In this document: in pieces, positions 56,731-64,000 of the stretch
Layout: each line of letters begins with the position of its first letter
How positions within the stretch are numbered: position 1 is the stretch's first letter
Source of the DNA: an uncultured Collinsella sp.
Lineage (GTDB): Bacteria > Actinomycetota > Coriobacteriia > Coriobacteriales > Coriobacteriaceae
Length of the DNA stretch: 64,000 nt
Assembly: GCA_958443615.1 (NCBI GenBank)
Contig: CAUCLI010000001.1
Span: 248,001 to 312,000 of the forward strand
Direction: 5' to 3'
Position numbers and translations under genes: made by a program
The notes under the pieces: generated by a model
The model's database searches: none
What the model was told of the DNA's origin: nothing
Seen by the model: the letters and a program-made list of their open reading frames with translations, nothing else

Positions 56731-58119
56731 ATGGCAAAGTATACCGAGATGGCCAAGCAAGTCCTTGAAAAGGTCGGCGGCCTAGACAACATTAAACAGG
56801 TTGAGCATTGTGCCACGCGCCTGCGCATTCATTACGTGCAGAAATCCAAGGTAGATGTCGAGGGTATCAAGGAAGTCGAGCGTGTTGTCGGCGTTGTAGA
56901 CAAAACGGGACAGATCCAGGTGATTATCGGCCCCGAAGTCACCGATGCGTACTACGAGTTCTTGGCGGTTTCCGGCTGGAAGGGCGAGGGCGGAGCCGTC
57001 GAGGATGTGCAAGAAGAGGAGCCTGAGGTCAAGAACGCCTTGTATTGGCTCAATAAGCTCGGCAACTTCTGCGCTGCCATCTTCATGCCCATCATACCCG
57101 CGCTCATTACCGGCGGTTTGATCCTTGCCATCAAGAACCTGTTGGTGAATTACTTTGGTGTGAGCGCCGATAGCGGATTTGCCGTCATCTGCACTACGAT
57201 CCAGGCGGCGGGCTTCTCCATGCTGCCAGTCTGGATCGGCTACACCCTGGCCAACAAGCTTAAGATGGAGCCGATCATGGGCGCACTGCTTGGCGCAGTG
57301 CTCGTGCATGCCAATATCAGCGGGGCGGAAGGGCTGGACTTCTTCGGTATTCCCGTGCCTGTAGTGAACTACGCCTCGAGCGTGCTGCCTATCGTCATGG
57401 GCGTCGTGCTCATGTATTGGGTTGACAAGGGCTTGAAGAAGATCATTCCCGAGATGTTCGTCTATTTCTTAAAGCCGCTGTTCACGATGCTGATTGTGGT
57501 GCCGATTACCATTATCGTGCTGGGGCCGATCGGCACGGAGCTTTCCGGCGCTGTGGGTGCGTTCATCCAGATGCTCTTCGAGGCTGCGGGCATCATCGCC
57601 ATGCCCATCTGTTCGGCGCTCAATCCTTACCTGGTGATGTTCGGCCTCGATAAGGCTATCACGCCCATCATCGTGCAGAACCTGGCCGAGCTCGGCTACG
57701 ACCCTGCCATCATCCCGTTCAACTTCATCTCCAACATCGCCGTGGGCGGCTCGGCGCTCGCTGTCGCCCTATCGCTCAAGGACAAGGCTCGTCGCGGCAT
57801 GATCGGCTCCTTCGGCATCACGGCGCTGTGCGGCGTGACCGAGCCCGCGTTCTACGGTTCCCTCATCATGCGCCCCCGCGTGCTCGTGGGTACGGCAATC
57901 GGTGGTGTCATCGGCGGTCTTGTTGCGGCGGTGCTTGGGCTCAAGAGTTTCGTGATGGGCGGCTGTCCGGGCTTTCTCGCGCTGCTCTTCTTCCTGCCGC
58001 CGAGTGGTGAAATCTGGCCGATGGTGGTCGCGGTTATCTCCGGGTTGGTGACGGTCGCGGCGTCCTTCATCGCGTGCACCATCATCTTGCGGCGCGGTGA
58101 GAAGCCTGCGGCGGAGTAA
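56731..58119 (+). CDS. PTS IIBC permease, glucose/sucrose superfamily
   Basis: 462 residues. N-terminal IIB domain with the phosphorylated Cys in VEHCATRLRIHYV (Cys29), acidic linker (VEDVQEEEPEVKN), then a IIC domain of about ten helices (FMPIIPALITGGLILAIKN; GVTEPAFYGSLIM is the conserved substrate-binding loop). No IIA domain is fused, so a IIA from elsewhere must supply phosphate. This family carries beta-glucosides, sucrose, trehalose or MurNAc; the specific substrate is open. The start at 56731 follows GAAGGAAGGG. M81 genes 2 and 3 follow on the same strand. Confidence 0.92.
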   Translation: MAKYTEMAKQVLEKVGGLDNIKQVEHCATRLRIHYVQKSKVDVEGIKEVERVVGVVDKTGQIQVIIGPEVTDAYYEFLAVSGWKGEGGAVEDVQEEEPEVKNALYWLNKLGNFCAAIFMPIIPALITGGLILAIKNLLVNYFGVSADSGFAVICTTIQAAGFSMLPVWIGYTLANKLKMEPIMGALLGAVLVHANISGAEGLDFFGIPVPVVNYASSVLPIVMGVVLMYWVDKGLKKIIPEMFVYFLKPLFTMLIVVPITIIVLGPIGTELSGAVGAFIQMLFEAAGIIAMPICSALNPYLVMFGLDKAITPIIVQNLAELGYDPAIIPFNFISNIAVGGSALAVALSLKDKARRGMIGSFGITALCGVTEPAFYGSLIMRPRVLVGTAIGGVIGGLVAAVLGLKSFVMGGCPGFLALLFFLPPSGEIWPMVVAVISGLVTVAASFIACTIILRRGEKPAAE

Positions 58120-58188
58120 GGCGAACGACTGTTGTTGTGGGAGGCGGGGCTCCGGTGCCTCGCTTCCCGCTCCGAGAAAGGTGATCCC

Positions 58189-59637
58189 ATGAAGATCTTG
58201 GTTGCGCAGTTCATCGCGGAGTGTAATGAGCATATTCCGCACAAGATGACACTCGATCGTTTCGATACGCGGTATGGCGCCAATGCGATCGCCCAAATGA
58301 ACTTGGGAACGGCATTTGAGGAGGCGGGCATCGAGGTCATCCCGTCCATCTACGCCAACGGGTTTTCCGGCGGCATCATCGAGCGCGGGGCGTTCGATTA
58401 CCTGGAAGGCCGCCTGTTGGCCGACATCCGCGAGCATCTGGGCGAGATCGACGGCATGATGCTGCACTTGCATGGCGCGGGGGAAGTCGAGGGCTTGGGC
58501 TCCAGCGAGCACCATATCCTGCACGAGGTGCGTAAGGTTGTGGGTCCGTACATGCCCATCGTGGTGCCGTGCGACCCGCACGGCAACCTTTGCGAGCGCT
58601 ATGCGCATGAGGCGACGGTGATTCGCTCGTATCGCGAGAGCCCGCACACGGATTTGGCCGATACGGTAAAGCTCTGCTGCCGTATGCTGGTCGATTTGCT
58701 GCAGAATCGCCAGAACATCCGTCCCGCCTATCGCAAGTTGCCCCTCATCTTGGGCGGCGAGCAGTCTGTGTCCGCCGACGAGCCGGTGCGCTCCATCAAC
58801 GCCTTTATGGATGAGATGGAGCGCGATCCGCGCATCCGCTCTGCCTCCTGGCACGTGGGTTACATCCGTCACGACACCGACGTAGCCGGCTGCGGCGTCG
58901 TGGTGGTGCCGCAGCGCACCGAGGACCAGGTGTACGCTGAGCAGAAGGCCGATGAGCTTGCCGCTTTCGTGTGGAGCCGCCGTCGTGAATTTCATTATAC
59001 GGGGCTGACGCAAGATCCCAAGGATGCATTGGCAACGGCGCTCTCCATCGATTCGGGTACGGCGTTTCTCACTGATTCGGGCGACAATGTGACGTCGGGT
59101 GCCACGGGTGCAAACACTCTGGTCCTTCGTCAGGTTTTGGACGAGCCGAAGGCGAAGGGCAAGCGTGTGCTGTTCGGTGCAATCACCGATTCTGCCGTTG
59201 TGGCGTATTTTGCAGGTGAAAAGCCCGGGACGCGCGCCCATGTAAAACTGGGCATGGGTCTGGATGAACTGTCGGCGTCTATCGAGCTCGATGTGGAGCT
59301 CAAATCCCGCGGCCGCATGGAAGGCTTCTTGGGCTATGAGGGTGATTACGGCGAGGGTATTCTGTTGTCCGTTGACGGCCTAGTCGATCGCTCGATTGAC
59401 ATCATGGTCATCGAGTCGAGTCATTGCATGGTGGAACGCCATCAATTCGAAGCTATCGGTGCAGCATGGGAGAACTATGACCTCGTGGTTGTTAAGCAGG
59501 GCTACATCTTTCCAGAGATGAAGTCGTTTGGTTCCCTATCTGTTATGTCGCTTACTCCTGGAGCGACCTATCAAAACACCGCCAAGCTCCCTCTCAAGCG
59601 CATCATGCGCCCCATGTTTCCAATCGATAATATATAA
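58189..59637 (+). CDS. M81 family metallopeptidase (MlrC-like), copy 2
   Basis: 482 residues, same layout as copy 1: MKILVAQFIAECNEHIPHKM, MMLHLHGAGEVEGLGSSEHH, VPCDPHGNLCERYAHEATV, RKLPLILGGEQSVSADEPVR, FLTDSGDNVTSGATGANTLV and LVVVKQGYIFPEM. The DPHGN and DSGDN motifs are candidate metal or catalytic residues. The start at 58189 follows GAAAGGTG; 69 bases separate it from the PTS gene, so the two are probably in one operon. No signal peptide, therefore cytosolic and able to act on a PTS-imported compound. Confidence 0.93.
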   Translation: MKILVAQFIAECNEHIPHKMTLDRFDTRYGANAIAQMNLGTAFEEAGIEVIPSIYANGFSGGIIERGAFDYLEGRLLADIREHLGEIDGMMLHLHGAGEVEGLGSSEHHILHEVRKVVGPYMPIVVPCDPHGNLCERYAHEATVIRSYRESPHTDLADTVKLCCRMLVDLLQNRQNIRPAYRKLPLILGGEQSVSADEPVRSINAFMDEMERDPRIRSASWHVGYIRHDTDVAGCGVVVVPQRTEDQVYAEQKADELAAFVWSRRREFHYTGLTQDPKDALATALSIDSGTAFLTDSGDNVTSGATGANTLVLRQVLDEPKAKGKRVLFGAITDSAVVAYFAGEKPGTRAHVKLGMGLDELSASIELDVELKSRGRMEGFLGYEGDYGEGILLSVDGLVDRSIDIMVIESSHCMVERHQFEAIGAAWENYDLVVVKQGYIFPEMKSFGSLSVMSLTPGATYQNTAKLPLKRIMRPMFPIDNI

Positions 59638-59643
59638 CCCCCT

Positions 59644-59685
59644 AGGGCCCCTTGGTTTGCCCGAGGGGCCCTGCCCGGGGTGTTT
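59644..59685 (+). terminator. Hairpin after M81 gene 2
   Basis: AGGGCCCCT and AGGGGCCCT arms (9 bp) with an 11-base loop, then GCCCGGGGTGTTTT. Possible weak terminator or processing site between M81 copies 2 and 3. Confidence 0.5.
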
Positions 59686-59763
59686 TAAGAATTGTCTCGG
59701 GCGGGGTCTTGTGCTCGATGAACATCCGTAAGACATATACGTTGTGCAGAGAGGCAGTCATCT

Positions 59764-61212
59764 ATGAACGTGCTCATTGGCGAGTTTATTACGGAATCTA
59801 ATGCCAATATTCCCATGAAAAACAATCTGGGTTCATACAAGCTGATGTACGGCGAGGAGTGCCTCGATGCGATGCATCTGCGCGATGTGTTCGAGGAGAA
59901 GGGTGTCAATCCAATTTCTGCCGTACTTGCCGATGCCGGCGCCTCTGGCGTGATTGAACGTGCCGCATTCGATTATATCGAGAATGATTTTGTACAGGCA
60001 GTACGGCATCATCTCTTTGAAATCGACGGCATCCTGCTTATGCTGCACGGGGCGAGTGAGGTCGAGGGTCTCGGCTCGGGCGATCATCATATCCTAGCGT
60101 CGGTCCGCGAGGTGGTGGGGGACTACCTGCCCATCTTTGTCGTGTGTGATCCGCATGGCAACATGAGCGAAGAGTATGCGTCGGCAACGACGCTGATTCG
60201 CTCGTATCGTGAGAGCCCACATACCGATAGCGTCTCTACGCTTCGTATGGTTGCGGGCTGGCTGTGCGATTTTCTGCTCGACCGCCAAAACATTCATTCG
60301 GTGTATCGTAAGCTTCCGCTTATTCTGGGTGGCGAGCAGTCTGTCTCGACAGACGAGCCGGTACGTTCAATTAATGCGTATATGGACGAGATGGAGCGCG
60401 ACCCGCGCATTCGATCGGCTTCCTGGCATGTTGGCTATATCCGTCATGACACTGATGTGGCCGGTTGCGGTGTTGTGGTTGTGCCGCAAACCGGTGCCGA
60501 CCAATCGTATGCCGAGCAGAAGGCTGATGAGTTAGCTGCCTATGTGTGGGAGCATCGCCGCAAATTCCACTATACGGGGTTGACCGCCTCGCCAGATGAG
60601 GCGCTGCAGATGGCGCTGGACACTCTGGATGAGCCCGTATTCATTACAGATTCCGGTGATAATGTGACATCGGGTGCCACGGGATGGAATACCTATATTT
60701 TGCGTCAGGTTCTTAATCTGCCAGACGGACGGCTCAACAAGAAGGTCTTGTTCGCCAATATCTGCGACCCGGCAGCATATGATGCGCTGGCTGCGCTGCC
60801 TGATGGCGCACATGCAGCCATCAATCTGGGTGTTGGGTACGATGAGATGTCGCGTCCGGTGAAGCTCGATGTGACGATAAGATCGCGAGGAGCTCTTCGT
60901 GGCTATTTGCATCATCCGCATGATGAGGCGTATGGGAGTGCGGTGGTTGTGCACATTGAGGGCACGTCGGTTGATGTGTGCGTGGCCAGTACGCGTCAGA
61001 CTATGTGCGAGCGTCATCAGTTCGAGGCGTTGGGCCTGTCCTGGGATGGTTATGGAATCGTTGTTGTGAAACAGGGCTACATTTTCCCAGAGCTGAAAGA
61101 GGCGGCTGCATTGAGTGTGATGTCGCTCACAATGGGTGCGACGCCGCAGGATACGAAGGCCATTCTCTTTAAGCGTATCATGCGGCCGATGTATCCGGTG
61201 GATGAGATTTAG
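59764..61212 (+). CDS. M81 family metallopeptidase (MlrC-like), copy 3
   Basis: 482 residues, closest to copy 2 (identical RKLPLILGGEQSVS and ERDPRIRSASWHVGYIRHD segments). Conserved LMLHGASEVEGLGSGDHH, VVCDPHGNMSEEYA, FITDSGDNVTSGATGWNTY and IVVVKQGYIFPELK. Synonymous sites are more AT-rich than in copy 2, so the duplication is not recent. The start at 59764 follows AGAGAGG. Followed by the M24-like gene after 125 bases. Confidence 0.92.
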   Translation: MNVLIGEFITESNANIPMKNNLGSYKLMYGEECLDAMHLRDVFEEKGVNPISAVLADAGASGVIERAAFDYIENDFVQAVRHHLFEIDGILLMLHGASEVEGLGSGDHHILASVREVVGDYLPIFVVCDPHGNMSEEYASATTLIRSYRESPHTDSVSTLRMVAGWLCDFLLDRQNIHSVYRKLPLILGGEQSVSTDEPVRSINAYMDEMERDPRIRSASWHVGYIRHDTDVAGCGVVVVPQTGADQSYAEQKADELAAYVWEHRRKFHYTGLTASPDEALQMALDTLDEPVFITDSGDNVTSGATGWNTYILRQVLNLPDGRLNKKVLFANICDPAAYDALAALPDGAHAAINLGVGYDEMSRPVKLDVTIRSRGALRGYLHHPHDEAYGSAVVVHIEGTSVDVCVASTRQTMCERHQFEALGLSWDGYGIVVVKQGYIFPELKEAAALSVMSLTMGATPQDTKAILFKRIMRPMYPVDEI

Positions 61213-61337
61213 GTAGCGTCGACGAGGTTTATTGGTATTGAGGTTTGGCTGGAAGCGCTTCTGCCGATATGAGTACGGGAAGGCTCGGGCACCGATGCGG
61301 TTTCTGGACATGAGTATAAAGACAGAAAAGAGTGACG

Positions 61338-62735
61338 ATGGATATGAGGCGTATTGAGCTGACTTCCGTTCCCGCCCCGGAGCGTGATTGTCCGGGAGCG
61401 CCGGTGGCGTTGACCGATGCAACCATGCGCGAGCGCGTCGAGAAGGTGCTAGTTGGGATGCGTGCGCGGGGACTCGACCAGTTGATTGTGTACTGTGATG
61501 TGGAGCATTCAGGTAACTTCAATTACCTCACCGGATTCTTCACGCGCTTCGAGGAGTCGCTGCTCGTGGTGAATGTCGACGGCGCTATGTATATGGTGTT
61601 GGGCAACGAGAACCTGAACAAGGCGTCCAAGGCGCGCGTTGCCATTGAACCCGGGCATGTGGTGCATGCTCCTCTCTTCTCGTTGCCCAATCAGCCCGAT
61701 ACGGCTGGCTGTTCGTTGCGCGATTTGTTGTGCGAGGCGGGCGTGCGTCCCGGTTCGCGCGTGGGCGTTGCTGGTTGGAAGCTGTTCACCAGTCCACATG
61801 AGGAAAATGGTGCCCGCCTCGATGTGCCGGCGTTCATCGCCGACGACGTGCGGACGATCGTGGGCGCGCAGGGCGCGGTGGTGCATGCCGGCGATGTCTT
61901 TTTGGGGCCCGATGGTGCGCGCGTGACCAATAACGCGAATGAACTTGCACACTACGAGTTCGGCGCGTCGCTCGCCTCCGATTGCGTGTTGGATGCCATG
62001 GATGCACTTGCTCCCGGTGTGGCCGAGATGGAACTAGGCGACAAGCTCACGCGTTACGGCCAACACACGAGTGTGGTCACCATCGCGGCGGCGGGGCCGC
62101 GTTTCGTCAAGGCCAACATGTTTCCTACGGCAACATCGGTGCGGACTGGTGACCCCGTCGCGTTGACGGTGGGATACAGTGGCGGTTTGTCAAGTAGGGC
62201 TGCTTATGCGGTCGAGGATGCGAGTCAGTTGCCGCAAGGGTGCGAGGATTATCTGGGGCGAGTAGCGATGCCGTACTTTAACGCTTACGCGCATTGGCTC
62301 GAGACAATCTGTGTGGGCTTGAGCGGCGGTGAGTTGTTTGACGAGATCGAGCGCGTGCTCCCGCGCACCGAGTACGGCTGGAGCCTATGCCCGGGGCATC
62401 TGACTGCGGAGGAGGAGTGGCTGTGCTCGCCGATTTATGAGAACTCTGATGAGGTGCTGCGTAGCGGCATGCTGCTCCAGATCGACATTATCCCGTCGGT
62501 TGCGGGGTATGGTGGCGTGAGCGCCGAGAGCACGGTCGCTCTAGCCGACGCAGCTTTGCGCGCTGATTTGGCCGAGCAGTATCCCGAACTGTGGGCGCGT
62601 GTCTGCAACCGCCGCGCCTATCTGCGTGATGTGCTTGGAATTGGCCTGCACGAGGACGTGCTGCCAATGTGTAGCACGGTGGCCTATCTGCGACCTTATT
62701 TGCTTGCGAAGGATAAGGCTTTGGTCGTTCGTTGA
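61338..62735 (+). CDS. M24 / creatinase-fold protein, metal ligands apparently missing
   Basis: 465 residues with an N-terminal creatinase-type domain (LDQLIVYCDVEHSGNFNYLTG; ESLLVVNVDGAMYMVLGNEN) and a C-terminal pita-bread-like domain (LAPGVAEMELGDKL; VLRSGMLLQIDIIPS; GGVSAESTVALAD). Xaa-Pro peptidases need two Asp, one His and two Glu as metal ligands. Here the usual D-x(10)-D segment reads LTVGYSGGLSSRAAYAVED without the first Asp, and the Glu segment reads LLQIDIIPSV. This is compatible with a creatinase-like, metal-free hydrolase or a pseudoenzyme. The start at 61338 follows AAAAGAG. Likely the last gene of the M81 operon. Confidence 0.8.
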   Translation: MDMRRIELTSVPAPERDCPGAPVALTDATMRERVEKVLVGMRARGLDQLIVYCDVEHSGNFNYLTGFFTRFEESLLVVNVDGAMYMVLGNENLNKASKARVAIEPGHVVHAPLFSLPNQPDTAGCSLRDLLCEAGVRPGSRVGVAGWKLFTSPHEENGARLDVPAFIADDVRTIVGAQGAVVHAGDVFLGPDGARVTNNANELAHYEFGASLASDCVLDAMDALAPGVAEMELGDKLTRYGQHTSVVTIAAAGPRFVKANMFPTATSVRTGDPVALTVGYSGGLSSRAAYAVEDASQLPQGCEDYLGRVAMPYFNAYAHWLETICVGLSGGELFDEIERVLPRTEYGWSLCPGHLTAEEEWLCSPIYENSDEVLRSGMLLQIDIIPSVAGYGGVSAESTVALADAALRADLAEQYPELWARVCNRRAYLRDVLGIGLHEDVLPMCSTVAYLRPYLLAKDKALVVR

Positions 62736-62801
62736 TAGGTTATGCGCCATGGTGGGCCACACTGCTTGTGCGTGAGGGTTGGGTGCTCGTTGCTTCGATG
62801 G

Positions 62802-62833
62802 CGAACGGCTCGGCTTTCGAGCCGTTCGTTTGT
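62802..62833 (+). terminator. Terminator of the M24-like gene
   Basis: CGAACGGCTCG and complement around GCTTT, followed by TTTGTT. Strong Rho-independent terminator, 66 bases after the stop. Confidence 0.85.
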
Positions 62834-62929
62834 TGAATTCCCTCTATGCGTTTGTGTATTGCTGAAGTTTGCGCCCCCGTCCGCAAGCGTGCATACTGGC
62901 AGGAGCAACGTGGCAGGAAAGGGTGGCCC

Positions 62930-63523
62930 ATGGCGGAGCATACAGCGGTTATACGGCTGGCGCGCATCGAGGACGCCGAGGAACTGGCCGCGATATACGA
63001 ACCGTACGTGCGCGAGACGGCGATCACCTTTGAGTACGTTCCGCCCACGCCCGCGGAGTTCGCCGAGCGCATGCGCAAGACCATGGAGTTCTACCCCTAT
63101 CTAGTCGCCGAGCTCGACGGACGCTTGGTGGGGTACGCCTACGCGGGGACCTTCAAAGGCCGTCCCGCCTACGATTGGGCGGTCGAGACCTCGATATACG
63201 TGGCGCGGGGTCATGCGGGCGAGGGGATCGGCCGCGCCCTGCATGACATGCTCGAGACGTCGCTGCGCACGCAGGGCATCCTCAACATGTACGCCTGCAT
63301 CGCCGTGCCGGATGGCGAGGACGACGAGACGCTCACCCGCAACAGCCAGCATTTTCACGAGCATATGGGATACCGCCTGGTGGGGGAGTTCTACAAGTGC
63401 GGTTATAAGAGCGGGCGTTGGTACAACATGATCTGGATGGAGAAGATGCTCGGAGAGCATCGCGCGGACCAACCCGCGGTGACGCCGTTTCCCGAGACGT
63501 CCGTCACATACACGGAACGCTGA
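62930..63523 (+). CDS. GNAT-family N-acetyltransferase (phosphinothricin acetyltransferase type)
   Basis: 197 residues. N-terminal RLARIEDAEELAAIYEPYVRET and ITFEYVPPTPAEF are typical of the Pat/Bar-like GNAT branch. The acetyl-CoA-binding motif follows SIYVARGHAGEGIGRALHDM (R/Q-x-x-G-x-G/A as RGHAGEG-IG), and the C-terminal part has HMGYRLVGEFYKCGYKSGRWY. These enzymes acetylate amino groups of small molecules such as methionine sulfoximine; the substrate here is unknown. The start at 62930 follows AGGAAAGGG. Monocistronic. Confidence 0.9.
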   Translation: MAEHTAVIRLARIEDAEELAAIYEPYVRETAITFEYVPPTPAEFAERMRKTMEFYPYLVAELDGRLVGYAYAGTFKGRPAYDWAVETSIYVARGHAGEGIGRALHDMLETSLRTQGILNMYACIAVPDGEDDETLTRNSQHFHEHMGYRLVGEFYKCGYKSGRWYNMIWMEKMLGEHRADQPAVTPFPETSVTYTER

Positions 63524-63759
63524 TCCCCGGCGCCTCTCTCGCCGCCTGGTGGACCCTGTGCGCCAGGGGCGAGACTTGGGGCGCGCCGATACCGATAATC
63601 TTGCAGCTAGCCAGCTCACGCTTTAGCGTGGTGCGTTGAGCCGGTCTAACGCCGTATGGTAAGGTTTTTAGACGTCGGGGGGCCGACGCTAGAACTATAT
63701 GATGCCGAGTGGCGCCCAGGCGGCGCGGACACCACGCTCGGGTGCGCGAGGGAGCCGGT
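63524..63759. other. Intergenic region, no gene recognised
   Basis: Contains a small hairpin CACGCTTTAGCGTG at 63619-63632 and GACGTCGGGGGGCCGACGCT near 63672-63691, which can fold and may help end GNAT transcription. Nothing else identified. Confidence 0.45.
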
Positions 63760-64000
63760 ATGTCCAGCTGCGATCGCGAGCGTGGGGATGACATCGCCAC
63801 CGTCAAAACGATAGAGGACGTGCGCGCCATGAAGCGCGCGCACAAGGGTGGCACCTGGAAATACGCCTGCGCCTGCAGGTCCGGCGTGCGTTACGAGGGA
63901 GAAAGCGAGGCGTGGGCTCAATTGAAGACCATGATCGAGGAACAGGTGGCCAAATCCGTCACCGAAGTCGAGGAGACCGACCCGTTCGCGAGCAAGGACA
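63760..64000 (+). CDS. Unknown protein, N-terminal part (runs off the window)
   Basis: An open frame from ATG at 63760, preceded by GAGGGAG, continues without a stop to the window end (80 codons). It reads MSSCDRERGDDIATVKTIED, VRAMKRAHKGGTWKYACACR, SGVRYEGESEAWAQLK, then an acidic helix. The charged helical character and CACRSGVRYEGES resemble no family recognised by eye. The truncation is due to the window edge. Confidence 0.6.
   Translation, partial: MSSCDRERGDDIATVKTIEDVRAMKRAHKGGTWKYACACRSGVRYEGESEAWAQLKTMIEEQVAKSVTEVEETDPFASKD

Noticed and set aside
63619..63632. tRNA-like hairpin after the GNAT gene
   Set aside because: Only one short stem is present; no acceptor stem, TTCGA loop or anticodon arm could be laid out.

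Overview
The window is GC-rich, densely coded bacterial DNA with many overlapping stop/start pairs, AGGAG-type ribosome binding sites and Rho-independent terminators. Gene content (several mannose-family PTS systems, tagatose-6-phosphate catabolism, a sortase-anchored fucosidase with an LPQTG signal, anaerobic sulfatase maturation, a T-box before pheST) and the style of the intergenic repeats fit a gut-dwelling Coriobacteriia, most likely Collinsella. This assignment is an inference from gene content. No rRNA, tRNA, CRISPR array or prophage was seen.

Region 1 (1-22.9 kb) is housekeeping plus repeats: a deoxyinosine glycosylase overlapping an M16C peptidase, a DMT transporter, an M32 carboxypeptidase, pheS-pheT behind a Phe T-box riboswitch, an unknown gene hooked to pheT, an AbiEi/nuclease-like gene, an NADH-oxidase-like flavoprotein, an M18 aminopeptidase with an in-frame minisatellite, two flavodoxin-like proteins, a peptide-deformylase homologue lacking the catalytic Glu, YbjQ, a ZIP transporter and an M20 amidohydrolase.

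Region 2 (22.9-52.4 kb) is a large amino-sugar/galactose island. It holds PTS 1 (IIA, YajC, IIB, IIC, IID), a GntR regulator, agaS and nagA (with an in-frame amber codon). After a palindrome-flanked cassette come two DeoR regulators divergent from PTS 2 (IIC frameshifted). Next are two Cys-type sulfatases flanking their radical-SAM maturase, a small membrane protein and a TSUP exporter. Last come lacA-lacB, an aldose-1-epimerase-like gene, lacC, a 1307-residue surface fucosidase, another DeoR and a tagatose-bisphosphate aldolase. Read together: host-glycan (mucin or glycosaminoglycan) fucose and sulfate are removed; GalNAc-type sugars enter as 6-phosphates; NagA and AgaS produce tagatose-6-P; LacAB feeds galactose-6-P into the same point; LacC and KbaY finish the route to triose phosphates.

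Region 3 (52.4-62.8 kb) is an uncharacterised catabolic locus: an AEC permease, three paralogous M81 (MlrC-like) metallopeptidases, a DeoR regulator, a PTS IIBC permease and a creatinase-fold M24 homologue that appears to lack metal ligands. A GNAT acetyltransferase and the start of an unknown gene close the window.

Structured repeats are prominent: a REP-like family (four loci, one inside the T-box), a 214-216 bp element with perfect 26-bp terminal inverted repeats, a palindrome flanked by 15-bp direct repeats between pheS and pheT, and two near-identical hairpins placed in inverted orientation around an AbiEi/nuclease-like gene.
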